This document shows, piece after piece, positions 34,658 to 43,853 of a stretch of 64,000 nt of DNA. Origin of the DNA: Phyllobacteriaceae bacterium. GTDB taxonomy: Bacteria > Pseudomonadota > Alphaproteobacteria > Rhizobiales > Rhizobiaceae. The first letter of the stretch is position 1. Each line of letters starts with the position of its first letter. The notes under the pieces are model-generated. The model ran no database searches. It saw only the letters and a list, made by a program, of their open reading frames with translations, and was not told the DNA's origin. Where the stretch lies: the NCBI GenBank assembly GCA_016711085.1, contig JADJTR010000002.1, positions 496,001 to 560,000 on the forward strand, given 5' to 3'. Made by a program: the position numbers and the translations under genes.

Positions 34658-36294
34658 GCCGACCGTCCCGCGATTCTGCCGGAATAAATGCAGCCGCCCA
34701 AAAACGTGCCCTCCAGCGCGTTGTAGCCGTGATAGCCGCCGCCGCCGAAGCCAGCCGCCTCGCCGACGGCGTAGAGGCCGGGAATGACCTGGCCGGAGGC
34801 ATCGAGGGCGCGGGCCGACACATCGGTGTGCAGGCCGCCAAGCGTCTTGCGGGTCAAAATGTTGAGGCGGACCGCGATCAGCGGCCCATGGGCGGGATCG
34901 AGGATGCGATGCGGTTTCGCAGTGCGGAGCAATTTGTCGCCGAGATAGGCGCGGGCGCCGCGAATGGCGGTGACCTGCGCATCTTTCGAGAACGGATTGG
35001 CGATCTCGCGGTCGCGGGCCTCGATCTGGGCGCGAATGCGCGCCGCGTCGAGCAGCGGCGTCGCGGTCAGCGCGTTCATGGCGGCGACGAGATCGCCGAG
35101 CTCCTTGCGGACGACGAAATCGGGGCCCTTGGCCTTGAATGCCTCGACCTGCGGCGTCGCGCCGGCGCCGCGCCGGGCGCGGATCACTTGAAGCAGCGAT
35201 TTCGACACGAGATCGGGATTCTGTTCGGAGCCGGAAAGCGCGAACTCTTTCCTGATGATCGACTGCGTGAGAATGAACCACGAGTGCTCGTGGCCGGTCG
35301 ACAGAATGCGCTTCAACGTCGCGAGCGTGTCGAACCCGGGCAGACAGGGCGCGTCGAGCCGTTCGCCCAGAGCATCGAACCACAATGATGACGGCCCGGG
35401 AAGAATGCGGATGCCGTGGTTCGGCCAGATCGGATCGAAGTTTCGCAAGCCCTCGCAATAGTGCCACATGCGGTCGCGGTTGATGACCGACGCGCCTGCG
35501 GCTTCAGCGACGCCGATCATCCTGCCGTCGACATGGGCGGGCACGCCGGCGACCATGGATTTCGGCGCCGGGCCGAGACGGTCGACCGGCCAGGCGGCGC
35601 GCACCGCGTCGAAATCGCCGCCGATGCCGCCCGACGCGACGATTGTCGCGCCGGCCGAGAAGGCGAATTCGCCGGCGATGCGCCGGCCCGACGCCTCGCC
35701 GCGGAGAACCGTCGACGGTTCGAGGATGTCGCCGGTTACGCCGGTCACCGCGCCATTGGTTCGTTCCAGCCCGGTGACGCGGTGGCGGAATTTCAGCGTG
35801 ACGCGGCCGGCCGCGGCGTGTTCGCGGACGCGGCGCTCGAACGGCTCGACGATGCCGGGGCCGGCGCCCCAGGTGACGTGAAAGCGGGGAACCGAATTGC
35901 CGTGGCCATCGGCCTTGCCGCCGCCGCGCTCAGCCCAGCCGACGATCGGAAACCAGCGCACGCCTTGCGCCGCCAGCCAGGACCGCATTTCTCCGGCGGC
36001 GAAATCGACATAGCTCTCCGCGAAGCGGCGCGGCCATTCGTCCTCGCTCCGGTCGAAGGCGGCCGAACCCAGCCAGTCCTGCCAGGCCAGATCGCGGCTG
36101 TCACGAACGCGCAGGCGGCGTTGCTCCGGCGTGCCGACCATGAACAGGCCGCCGAGCGACCAGAAGGCCTGGCCACCGAGCGAGTTCTCGCCTTCCTGAT
36201 CAAGGACAAGGACGCGCTTGCCGCGATCGGCGGCTTCGGCGGCGGCGACCAAGCCTGCCAGTCCCGCACCGACGACAATGACGTCCGCGTCCAT
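34654..36294 (-). CDS. FAD-binding dehydrogenase, fumarate reductase/ketosteroid dehydrogenase family
   Basis: A 546-aa flavoprotein. The FAD site is VIVVGAGLAGLVAAAEAADRG with GGQAFWSLGGLF, and the C-terminal nucleotide-proximal block is IPGLYAVGEAAGFGGGGYHGYNALEGTFLGGC. This architecture belongs to the FRD/SDH-KsdD superfamily; members of this subfamily are often annotated as 3-ketosteroid-delta1-dehydrogenase-like, but steroid activity is not shown by sequence. It is operonic with the monooxygenase-like gene. Confidence 0.9.
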   Translation of the reverse strand: MDADVIVVGAGLAGLVAAAEAADRGKRVLVLDQEGENSLGGQAFWSLGGLFMVGTPEQRRLRVRDSRDLAWQDWLGSAAFDRSEDEWPRRFAESYVDFAAGEMRSWLAAQGVRWFPIVGWAERGGGKADGHGNSVPRFHVTWGAGPGIVEPFERRVREHAAAGRVTLKFRHRVTGLERTNGAVTGVTGDILEPSTVLRGEASGRRIAGEFAFSAGATIVASGGIGGDFDAVRAAWPVDRLGPAPKSMVAGVPAHVDGRMIGVAEAAGASVINRDRMWHYCEGLRNFDPIWPNHGIRILPGPSSLWFDALGERLDAPCLPGFDTLATLKRILSTGHEHSWFILTQSIIRKEFALSGSEQNPDLVSKSLLQVIRARRGAGATPQVEAFKAKGPDFVVRKELGDLVAAMNALTATPLLDAARIRAQIEARDREIANPFSKDAQVTAIRGARAYLGDKLLRTAKPHRILDPAHGPLIAVRLNILTRKTLGGLHTDVSARALDASGQVIPGLYAVGEAAGFGGGGYHGYNALEGTFLGGCIYSGRIAGRSA

Positions 36295-36390
36295 GCCTCC
36301 CTCCGGCCGATTATCGGCTTTCAGTCACAGTAGCGGTCGCAGGCGGCGTGTCAAAGACTTCGCCGCGTGGTCCGGACTTCGGTGTGGAGG

Positions 36391-37422
36391 TCAGCGCTCG
36401 GTGAGTTTGAGTTCGATGCGGCGGTTCTTCGATTTGACCTCGTCGGTATCGCCTGGTTCGAGCGGCTGGTGCTCGCCGAAGCCGGCGGCGACGAGGCGGT
36501 TGGGCGGCACGCCGTTCTCGACCAGGAATTTGACCACCGAAGTGGCGCGGGCCGAGGCCAGCTCCCAATTGTCCTTGAAGCGGCCAGTTCCCGAAAGCGG
36601 CACATTGTCGGTGTGGCCGTCGACGCGCAGCACCCATTCGATGTCTGAGGGGATTTCCGCGTTCAGCTGGACGATCGCATCGGCGAGCTTTTTCATCTCG
36701 CCCTTGCCGGCGTCGTTGATGACCTCCGAGCCGGAGGGAAACAGCACCTCGGCCTGGAAGACGAAACGATCGCCGACGATGCGGATATTGTCGCGGTCCG
36801 ACAGGATTTCGCGCAGGCGGCCGAAGAAGTCGGAACGGTAGCGGTTCAGTTCCTGCACCCGCTGGGCCAGCGCCACGTTCAGGCGCTTGCCGAGGTCGGC
36901 GATCTTGGCGTTCGATTCGCGGTCGCGCGATTCCGACGCGTCGAGCGCGTCCTCGAGCGCGGCGATCTGCCGGCGCAGGGCCGAAATCTGCTGGTTGAGC
37001 AATTCGACCTGGGCCAGAGCGCGCTGCGAAATCGACTTCTCGGCATCGAGCGCGCCGGACAATGCGCCCAATTCGCGGTTCGCCGCCGCGCCGGCGCCGG
37101 CGCCCTGTTCGAGCAGGGTTTGCAGCCGTGTCTTCTCGTTCTCGGCGGCGTCGAGCGAGGCCTGAAGATTGAGCAGCTGATCCTCGGCGTCCTGCTTGCC
37201 GGTGCGCTCCAGCGCCAGCAATTGCGTCAGCTCGTTGATCTGGGCGTTGAGGCGGTTGAGCGCCTCATCCTTGCCGGAGATTTCCCGCGACAAAAGCGCC
37301 TGCGCCAGCACGAAAACGGTGAGCAGGAACATGAAGGCCAGCAGCAGCGTCGACAGCGCGTCGACGAAACCGGGCCAATAATCGATGACGCGTTCGCTGC
37401 GGCGATTGCGGGCGAGCGCCAT
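36391..37422 (-). CDS. MotB/OmpA-type peptidoglycan-binding motor partner protein
   Basis: A 343-aa protein with a single N-terminal membrane helix (about residues 19-42, FVDALSTLLLAFMFLLTVFVL). A long coiled coil follows (about 50-200) and then an OmpA-like peptidoglycan-binding domain (about 215-343, VLRVDGHTDNVPLSGTGRFKDNWELASARA). The buried Asp21 in the helix suits a proton-driven stator. It is paired with the MotA/TolQ/ExbB-like gene just upstream. This pair is conserved in Rhizobiales outside flagellar loci; its job is unknown. Confidence 0.88.
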   Translation of the reverse strand: MALARNRRSERVIDYWPGFVDALSTLLLAFMFLLTVFVLAQALLSREISGKDEALNRLNAQINELTQLLALERTGKQDAEDQLLNLQASLDAAENEKTRLQTLLEQGAGAGAAANRELGALSGALDAEKSISQRALAQVELLNQQISALRRQIAALEDALDASESRDRESNAKIADLGKRLNVALAQRVQELNRYRSDFFGRLREILSDRDNIRIVGDRFVFQAEVLFPSGSEVINDAGKGEMKKLADAIVQLNAEIPSDIEWVLRVDGHTDNVPLSGTGRFKDNWELASARATSVVKFLVENGVPPNRLVAAGFGEHQPLEPGDTDEVKSKNRRIELKLTER

Positions 37423-37423
37423 G

Positions 37424-38440
37424 TCAGCCGTCCTTGCGCTGGCGGTCGAGCGTGGCGCTCAGCTTGTCGAGCGTGGAGCGCATGGCTTTCTGTTCGCCCG
37501 CCTGGGCTTCGACCCAATCGCGCAGGATCTGCTGCTCGGAACGCATGTTGCGCACCAGCCCGGAAATGCCCTCGGCAAGGCTGGCCATGGCGGAGGCGAC
37601 GCGGGGACCGCCGGCCCCGCCTTCCTGCATGGCTCGCAGCCGTTCGGCGAGGTTGCGGATCTCGTCGGCCGACCCGCCCGAAGGGGCGGCGCTGAATTCG
37701 GAACCAAGGTCGGTGACCGAGGACAGCCAGTTTTCCAGCTCGGTATAGAAACGGTTCTGCGCCCGGCTCGCCTGCAGGTCGAGAAAGCCGAGCACGAGCG
37801 AACCCGACAGGCCGAACAGCGACGACGAAAACGCCGTGCCCATGCCATCGAGCGGCGCGGCGAGGCCGGTCTTGATCGACTCAAGCATGTCGCGCGCCTC
37901 GCCCGAGCCGGGATCGAGCGAGCGGATGGTGTCGCCGATCGAGGCGACGGTGGTGAGCAGGCCCCAGAAGGTGCCGAGCAAGCCGAGAAAGACCAGCAGG
38001 CCGGTCAGATAACGCACGATGTCGCGCGCCTCGTCGAGGCGGGTGGCGATCGAATCGAGAAGCGTGCGCATCGAGGCCGTCGAAAGGGCCATGGTCGACC
38101 GTCTGCCGATCAACGCCTTCATCGGCGCCAGCAGCACCGGTTCGGTCGACTCGCGGCCGGCGCGGAAGGAATTCACCCAGTTAACCTCCCGGAACAGGCG
38201 CGCAACCTGCAGAAAGGCGAGGCCGATGCCGACGACGAGCACGCCGAGAATGAGGCCGTTCAGGCCGGGATTGGTTTCGAAAGCACGCCCGATCTGGCGC
38301 CACAGGATGGCGGCGACGAAGGCGGCGATGCCGAGAAAAACCAGCATGGTGAGCAGGAAAATCTGCGGCGACGACAGCCGCCCCGGCTCATAGACTTCGT
38401 CAACCGTCCCCGCGCCATCCGCGCCTGTCGCCATCGCCAT
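37424..38440 (-). CDS. MotA/TolQ/ExbB-like proton channel protein
   Basis: An inner-membrane protein of about 338 aa, partner of the OmpA-domain protein that follows by 1 base. Helices lie near the N-terminus (IFLLTMLVFLGIAAFVAAIL, NGLILGVLVVGIGLAFLQVA) and around GLLVFLGLLGTFWGLLTTVASIG with FSSSLFGLSGSLVLGFLDL, the MotA/TolQ/ExbB signature. The C-terminal third is cytoplasmic. In-frame ATGs at 38485, 38458, 38446 and 38440 compete; 38440 has GAGGA at a good distance. Confidence 0.85.
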   Translation of the reverse strand: MAMATGADGAGTVDEVYEPGRLSSPQIFLLTMLVFLGIAAFVAAILWRQIGRAFETNPGLNGLILGVLVVGIGLAFLQVARLFREVNWVNSFRAGRESTEPVLLAPMKALIGRRSTMALSTASMRTLLDSIATRLDEARDIVRYLTGLLVFLGLLGTFWGLLTTVASIGDTIRSLDPGSGEARDMLESIKTGLAAPLDGMGTAFSSSLFGLSGSLVLGFLDLQASRAQNRFYTELENWLSSVTDLGSEFSAAPSGGSADEIRNLAERLRAMQEGGAGGPRVASAMASLAEGISGLVRNMRSEQQILRDWVEAQAGEQKAMRSTLDKLSATLDRQRKDG

Positions 38441-38529
38441 GCCCATTGTCCTCGCCATCCGAATCCGGCGCGATCCTAAAGGCAAATGCGGCGGAAATGA
38501 AAGCGGCGGGCGCGATCAGTGGACCGGCG

Positions 38530-39321
38530 TCAGGCGGGCCTGGCCAGCGCCTTCAGCAACGCCTTGTGGACGGCTTCGTTGCCGGCGACGATGTCGCGCT
38601 TGTCGACCACCTCGTGGTCGCCTTTCTGATCGGTGGCGAAGCCGCCCGCCTCGCGCACCAGCAGTACGCCGGCGGCGATGTCCCAGGGCGAGAGGCCATG
38701 CTCCCAGAAGCCGTCGTAACGGCCGGCGGCGACCCAGGCGAGATCGAGCGCGGCCGAACCGGCGCGGCGAATCCCGGAAACGTCGCCCATGACGTTGCGC
38801 AGTTCGACCAGCGCCTGGCCGTGATCGCCGCGGCCGAGATGGGGAATGCCGGTGGCGATGACGCAGTCGGACAGATTCTTGCGCGCGGCCACGCGCAAGC
38901 GACGGTCGTTGAGGAACGCCCCGCCGCCGCGTTCGGCGGTATAGAGTTCGTCCATGGCCGGATTGAAAATGACGGCGGCGACCAGCTGGCCCTGCCGCTC
39001 AAGGCCGATTGACACGGCGAAGATCGGGATGCCGTGGAGGAAATTGGTGGTGCCGTCGAGCGGATCGACGAGGAAGCGGTGCTGGCCGTCCTCGCCGTCG
39101 ATGGCGCCCGATTCCTCCATAAGGAAACCGTAGCCGGGGCGGGCCCGCGACAATTCCTGATGCACGATCTGCTCGGCGCGGCGGTCGGCGGCGGAAACAT
39201 AGTCGCCCGGCCCCTTCATCGACACCTGCAGGTTCTGCACTTCGCCGAAATCGCGGGCGAGCGAGCGGCCGGCCTTCATTGCGGCCTGGACCATGACGTT
39301 GATGATGGCGGAACGGGCCAT
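38530..39321 (-). CDS. suhB: Inositol monophosphatase family protein (SuhB-like)
   Basis: A 263-aa Mg-dependent phosphatase. Metal-binding motifs are in order: EESG (FLMEESGAI), DPLDGTTNFLHGIPIFAVSI and WDIAAGVLLVREAGG. Members hydrolyse myo-inositol-1-phosphate or fructose-1,6-bisphosphate; SuhB also binds the ribosomal-RNA antitermination complex in enterobacteria. It lies downstream of efp on the same strand (25 bases), as in many Rhizobiales. Confidence 0.93.
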   Translation of the reverse strand: MARSAIINVMVQAAMKAGRSLARDFGEVQNLQVSMKGPGDYVSAADRRAEQIVHQELSRARPGYGFLMEESGAIDGEDGQHRFLVDPLDGTTNFLHGIPIFAVSIGLERQGQLVAAVIFNPAMDELYTAERGGGAFLNDRRLRVAARKNLSDCVIATGIPHLGRGDHGQALVELRNVMGDVSGIRRAGSAALDLAWVAAGRYDGFWEHGLSPWDIAAGVLLVREAGGFATDQKGDHEVVDKRDIVAGNEAVHKALLKALARPA

Positions 39322-39346
39322 GAAGGGCTCCTCGCGCGCGGCCGCT

Positions 39347-39909
39347 TCAGTCGGCGCGGCGCAGATAGGTGATTTCGTTGGTGTCGACGATGACGCGTTC
39401 GCCGGCCTCGATGAAGGGCGGGACGAGGATGCGAATGCCGTTTTCGAGCACCGCCGGCTTGTAGGACGAGGCCGCCGTCTGGCCGCGCACGACCGGATCG
39501 GCTTCGGTCACTGTCAGCGTTACCTGATCAGGCAGGTCGACGCCGATGGGGCGGTCCTCGTAGAGTTCGACCATCACCTTCATGCCGTCCTGAAGGAAGG
39601 CGGCGCGTTCGCCGACGAAATCCTTGTCGAGTTCGAGCTGCTCGTAGGATTCTGGTCCATGAACACCAGGGCGTCGCCCTGTTCGTAGAGGAAGGAAAAA
39701 TCCTTGCGCTCGAGTTCGACCTTTTCCACCGTCTCGGCGGCGCGAAAGCGTTCGTTGAGCTTGGTGCCGTTGATCAGGTTTTTCAGCTCCACCTGATTGT
39801 AGGCGCCGCCCTTGCCGGGCTTGACCGCGTTGGTCTTCACCGCCACCCACAAGCCGCCATCGTGTTCGATGACGTTGCCCGGACGGATTTCGTTGCCGTT
39901 GATCTTCAT
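39347..39909 (-). CDS. efp: Elongation factor P, frameshifted in this sequence
   Basis: Relieves ribosome stalling at polyproline. The N-terminal KOW-like domain (MKINGNEIRPGNVIEHDGGL, AVKPGKGGAYNQVELKNL) with the modifiable Lys in PGKGGA is in one frame. The rest (SYEQLELDKDFVGERAAFLQ to DTNEITYLRRAD) is in another. One base is missing near 39650 (CAGAATCC where CAGGAATCC is expected). Restoring it gives 187 aa, the normal size. Because EF-P is rarely lost and both halves are unblemished, a sequencing indel is the likely cause. Confidence 0.9.
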
Positions 39910-39997
39910 GATGTTCGCTTTTTGAGGATTTTCCGGCGCTTCGGCCGCCAGCGCGGCACCCATGACCATAAATCGGTTTGGCGCGCAAGGGCGAGCG

Positions 39998-40837
39998 TCA
40001 TCCGAGCCTGAGCGCAAGCACCCCGGCGAGGATGAACGCCGCAGCGCCGATCCGCCATGGCGTCGCCTTTTCGCCAAGGGCGTAGACCGAGATCAGCATG
40101 GCGAACAGGATGGAGGATTCGCGAAGCGCCGCGACGGAAGCAATCGGAGCCTTCGTCATCGCCCAGAGCGCGATCCAGTAGGACCCGGCCGAGAGAACTC
40201 CGGCGAAGATTCCCATTCGCCATTCCTCGGCGAAGGCCGCCGCCATGCGCCGGCCGCGCGTGGCGAAACCGATCGCCATGGAGATCATGCCGTCGCAGGC
40301 GAAGTGCCAGGCGGCGTAGCTGGTCGCGGTCGCGGCGAGACGCGCGCCCTGGCCGTCGACAAGAGTGTAGGCGGCGATGAACAGCGAGGTCAGAAGCGCA
40401 TAGCCGGCGGCGCGCGGATTGACGCCGCCACCGCCGCCAAGGCGCGACATCAGCACCGTGCCGAAGGACAGCAGCGCGATGCCGGCGACGGCGACAGGCG
40501 TCGGCGTCTCACCGAGGAGGGCGAACGCGCCGAGCGCGGTCATCAAGGGCGCGGCGCCGCGCGCCAGCGGATAGGTCTGGGCAAGATCGCCCGCCTCATA
40601 GGCGCGGACAAGAAACAGGCGGTAGCCGACATGGATCGACAGCGATGCGGCGATCAACCGCCAGACGCCGGCATCGGGGAAATCGACGAAGGGCAGGGCG
40701 GGCAGGGCGGCGAACGACATGCCGAGCGAAGCGATGGAAATGGAGGCGAAACGGTCGCTGCGCGCCTTGATCAACGCATTCCATGTTGCGTGCATGATGG
40801 CGGCGGCGAGCACGGCGGCGAAAACGAATGTCGTCAT
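39998..40837 (-). CDS. EamA/DMT-superfamily transporter
   Basis: A 279-aa inner-membrane protein with ten predicted helices in two EamA halves. Each half has the pattern of a helix pair ending in conserved loops (MHATWNALIKARSDRFASIS; SYWIALWAMTKAPIASVAAL, LISVYALGEKATPWRIGAAAFILAG). These carriers export or import small metabolites such as amino acids; the substrate is unknown. It lies upstream of efp on the same strand. Confidence 0.9.
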   Translation of the reverse strand: MTTFVFAAVLAAAIMHATWNALIKARSDRFASISIASLGMSFAALPALPFVDFPDAGVWRLIAASLSIHVGYRLFLVRAYEAGDLAQTYPLARGAAPLMTALGAFALLGETPTPVAVAGIALLSFGTVLMSRLGGGGGVNPRAAGYALLTSLFIAAYTLVDGQGARLAATATSYAAWHFACDGMISMAIGFATRGRRMAAAFAEEWRMGIFAGVLSAGSYWIALWAMTKAPIASVAALRESSILFAMLISVYALGEKATPWRIGAAAFILAGVLALRLG

Positions 40838-40917
40838 GGGAAAGCCGTGTCGATGGGTGCGGCGCCGTCGTCAGTTCCAGCCAAACCGTCACCCGTCCGC
40901 TTCGCCGCGTCAGCCCG

Positions 40918-41841
40918 TCACAACGGTGCGTCGGCCTTGGCCAGCGCCTTCTTCGTCTCGTCGTCGGTCAAGCCATCCATGAAATCGGCGAGATCGGCGT
41001 CCTTCAGCCCGGCCCGGCGGGCGCGGATGGTCCAGGCGGCGGCGGAAAGCGTATCCGGTTCGACGCCGATGCCGGCCATGTAGAGCTTGGCGACGCGGGC
41101 CTGCGCGACGGCGTTGCCCTGGCGCGCGGCGCGCAACAGCCAGGCGAAACCGGCCTTGCGGTCAACCGGGCCGCCACGCCCCTCGATCAGCCAGACGCCG
41201 AGCATCAATTCAGCGGTGTCGAAACCGGCCCTTGCCGCCTTCTCGTACCATTGCCGGGCCTTTGCTTCGTCTGCCCCAACTGCGCCATCGCCGCCGGCGG
41301 CGAGTTCGGCCATGGCGAATTGCGCATCGGGCAGGCCGGCCTCGGCGGCGCTCCGGTAGTATTTCGTCGCCTCGGCGAGGCCGGCCGGTCCCGGTTCGCG
41401 CGAAAGGAGGAGCTGGGCGTAATTGAAGGCGGCCAGCATGTTGCCGGCGTCGGCCGCGGCTTTCATCAGTTCGCCGCCGCGCTTTTCGTCCTTGGCGACA
41501 ATTTCGCCGTCGAGCAGGATCAGCGCGTAGCGAAACTGCGCCTCGGCCACGCCCTGGTCGGCGGCGGCGCGGTACCATTTCGCCGCTTCGGCGGCGTCGC
41601 GCTTCACACCGAGACCGTTGCCGTAAATTTCGGCCACCAGCGCTTGCGCCGCCGCGTCGCCGGCCTCGGCGCGCGGCTTCGCAAGATTGAGCGCCGTGAT
41701 GAACAGGCCGCGCTGATAGGCGCCATAGGCCAGATCGGGGGTGCGCAGGCCGAAGCGTTTCGGATCGACGGGCGCGGATTCCGCCAACGCCGGCGTTACG
41801 GCGGCCAGAACGGCAAGGAGCACGAGCCGGCGCAAAATCAT
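40918..41841 (-). CDS. Secreted Sel1-repeat protein
   Basis: A 307-aa exported protein with a signal peptide (residues 1-20, ending ALAES). It consists of about six Sel1-like repeats, for example AAEAAKWYRAAADQGVAEAQ, ATKYYRSAAEAGLPDAQFAM and KARQWYEKAARAGFDTAELM. Sel1 proteins mediate protein contacts in the envelope. Its ATG overlaps the stop of the thiE gene by one base (TGATG), so expression is coupled to thiE. Confidence 0.9.
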   Translation of the reverse strand: MILRRLVLLAVLAAVTPALAESAPVDPKRFGLRTPDLAYGAYQRGLFITALNLAKPRAEAGDAAAQALVAEIYGNGLGVKRDAAEAAKWYRAAADQGVAEAQFRYALILLDGEIVAKDEKRGGELMKAAADAGNMLAAFNYAQLLLSREPGPAGLAEATKYYRSAAEAGLPDAQFAMAELAAGGDGAVGADEAKARQWYEKAARAGFDTAELMLGVWLIEGRGGPVDRKAGFAWLLRAARQGNAVAQARVAKLYMAGIGVEPDTLSAAAWTIRARRAGLKDADLADFMDGLTDDETKKALAKADAPL

Positions 41842-42495
41842 CACCCCGCCAATGCCGCCGATGAGGCGTCGAGACGACGATTGGCCTCGGCGACGGCTTC
41901 TGCCGGCGTCCACGAACCGGAAAACACGGAGGCCGACAAGGCTACGAAATCGGCGCCGGTCGCGGCCACCGCTCTCCACCGGAGGCGAGATCGGAGCCGG
42001 CTTCGACAATGCAGGAATGGCGACCATTTCCGACCACCACCGGCCGAGCGTCAGATTGCGCGGATGCGGCTCCGGTTTGCCGTCATGGCCGAACTTGCCG
42101 AAATAGAGATAGTCGGGCCGTGCTTCGCCGAGGCTGAGCGCGTCGTCGCGGGTTTTCGCTCCGCCGGCCCCGACCATCAGCCGCCCCTTGGCGCGCTCGA
42201 CCGCCTCGGCGATTTCGCGCGGGCTCGCGTCGAGATGGACGCCGTCGGCGCCGATGCGACCGGCGACGCGGCTGTCGCCGGCAAGGATGACAGCGACGCC
42301 CTGCGCTTGCGCATGCGGGGCAATGCGTTCGGCGAGCTTCTGATAGGCGATCTCGTCCATGGCGTATTGCGGCAGGATGAGGGAGGCGACATCGCCGCCG
42401 GAAATCGCCTCGGCGATGCGGCGCGGCAAGGCGGCCGGGTCGGCGTCGGGCGGCGAAACGAGGACGATGCGGCAGCGGTCGGGTGGGACGGGCAT
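41841..42495 (-). CDS. Thiamine-phosphate synthase family protein (ThiE), frameshifted
   Basis: A TIM-barrel protein that resembles ThiE, which joins HMP-PP and thiazole phosphate. The N-terminal 160 residues are clean (GRIGADGVHLDASPREIAEA, RLMVGAGGAKTRDDALSLGE, PDYLYFGKFG). The last 50 residues require one missing base near 42000 and two extra G near 41970 and 41980 to read GSDLAS...VALSASVFSGSW. The net shift is +1 (655 bases). The active-site phosphate loop is therefore in the damaged part. Three indels within about 40 bases suggest poor sequence here or real decay. Confidence 0.7.
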
Positions 42496-42625
42496 GGCGA
42501 TTCCGGTGTTGCGGCCGTGATTGGCCGGCGAAAGTGGCGTCACTGCGGCATAGTCGAGGGCGGCGGCTTTGTAAAAGGTGCGGCCATGTCTCGCTTGACC
42601 CTGCGATCCGCTGTACAGCGCGGCT

Positions 42626-43396
42626 ATGGACGCCTTTTTTTCCGACCCGTGGTTCTGGGCCGCCGCGCTTCCGGCGGTTTTTCTCGTCGGCCTGTCGAAG
42701 GGCGGGTTCGGCGGCTCGATGGGTTTCGTCGGCGTGCCGTTGATGTCGCTCGCCATGCCGCCGCTGCAGGCGGCGGCGATCCTGCTGCCGATCATGATCC
42801 TGATGGACATCGTGGCGCTGTGGAGCTGGCGCGGCGTCCACGACCGGCGCACACTCGCCTACATGCTGCCGGGATCGATGCTGGGCATCGCAATCGGCGG
42901 GCTGCTCGCGGCGCAGGTTACGGTCGCCGCCATACGGCTGGCCGTCGGCGCGGTGGCGATTGTCTTCGTCGGACGCTGGCTCCATGGCGAATATGTGCGC
43001 AAGAAGTCGAGCCTGCGCGGCCATGACGGTGTGCGCGCCACCTTCTGGTCGGCGGTCTCGGGTTTCACCTCGTTCGTCGCCCATGTCGGCGGGCCGCCGT
43101 TCCAGATCTACGTGCTGCCGCTCGGGCTCGATCCGAAGACGATGACGGGCACGTCCGTCGTGTTTTTCGCCGTCACCAATGCCGTGAAACTCATTCCCTA
43201 CTTCGCGCTCGGCCAGTTCGACGCGACCAACCTCGCCGTTTCCGCCGCGCTGACGCCGATCGCGCCGGCGGCGACGCTGCTCGGCGCATGGCTGGTCAGG
43301 CGCATGCGCCCGGAGGTGTTCTACCCGTTCACCTACGCCGTCGTCGGGGTGATCGCCCTTAAACTGGTGTGGGATGGCGTCGCGGCGCTGCTGTGA
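42626..43396 (+). CDS. TSUP family transporter (TauE/SafE)
   Basis: A 256-aa inner-membrane protein with about eight helices. The TSUP signatures are GLSKGGFGGSMGFVGVPLMSL near the N-terminus and FTSFVAHVGGPPFQIYVLPLGLDPKTMTGTSVVFFAVTNAVKL in the second half. The family exports sulfite, sulfoacetate or related organosulfur anions; the substrate is not known. It is divergent from thiE across 130 bases. Confidence 0.92.
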   Translation: MDAFFSDPWFWAAALPAVFLVGLSKGGFGGSMGFVGVPLMSLAMPPLQAAAILLPIMILMDIVALWSWRGVHDRRTLAYMLPGSMLGIAIGGLLAAQVTVAAIRLAVGAVAIVFVGRWLHGEYVRKKSSLRGHDGVRATFWSAVSGFTSFVAHVGGPPFQIYVLPLGLDPKTMTGTSVVFFAVTNAVKLIPYFALGQFDATNLAVSAALTPIAPAATLLGAWLVRRMRPEVFYPFTYAVVGVIALKLVWDGVAALL

Positions 43397-43400
43397 AGGT

Positions 43401-43742
43401 TCAGGCCCTGCCGATGGCTTCACGCACCTTGCGCGGCAGCCCGGCGACGATCAGCCGCCATGACGTCTCGATGCGGTGGCGTAATTCGCCCTCGTCGGCC
43501 TCGAACGGCACATTGACCCAGGATTTGTGGAAATAAGGAGCGCGCCGCGCAAAGCCGGCGTCGATCAGCATTTCGGCGGTTTCGATCGAATCGGTCTTCA
43601 CCGACACGCCCGGCATGACCGCGCCGATGCTGGCGAACATCTTGCCGCCGACCTTCCAGGCGTCGTGGCCGCCGCCCCAGGGGTCGGAGACCTCGGCGCC
43701 CGGCATGGCGGCGCAGATGGCGTTGACGCGTTCACGGTTCAT
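43401..43742 (-). CDS. MmcQ/YjbR family DNA-binding-like protein
   Basis: A 113-aa protein of the MmcQ/YjbR fold. The family pattern is seen in MNRERVNAICAAMPGAEVSDPWGGGHDAWKVGGKMFASIG, FHKSWVNVPF and IETSWRLIVAGLPRKVREAI. The frame extends to 44195, but ATG 43742 is the family start. The fold binds DNA in structural studies of relatives; no specific role is known. It converges with the TSUP gene. Confidence 0.9.
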   Translation of the reverse strand: MNRERVNAICAAMPGAEVSDPWGGGHDAWKVGGKMFASIGAVMPGVSVKTDSIETAEMLIDAGFARRAPYFHKSWVNVPFEADEGELRHRIETSWRLIVAGLPRKVREAIGRA

Positions 43743-43853
43743 GGCGTCAGTCTGGCGCATTTGCGCGACCGCGCCAATCGTCGGTTCGTGCAATTGCGCT
43801 TGCGTCCGGCCGGCTGCTATCACGAACGAAACTACCGATGGGAGGAGCGCGCG

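Noticed and set aside
36391..38440. Zorya anti-phage system based on the ZorA/ZorB-like pair
   Set aside because: No ZorC, ZorD or ZorE homologue flanks the pair, and such MotA/OmpA pairs are common in Rhizobiales as housekeeping genes.
41841..42495. Calling thiE a pseudogene
   Set aside because: The N-terminal 160 residues are intact, and one-base shifts are common in this sequence; three clustered indels leave the question open, so it is kept as a frameshifted gene.
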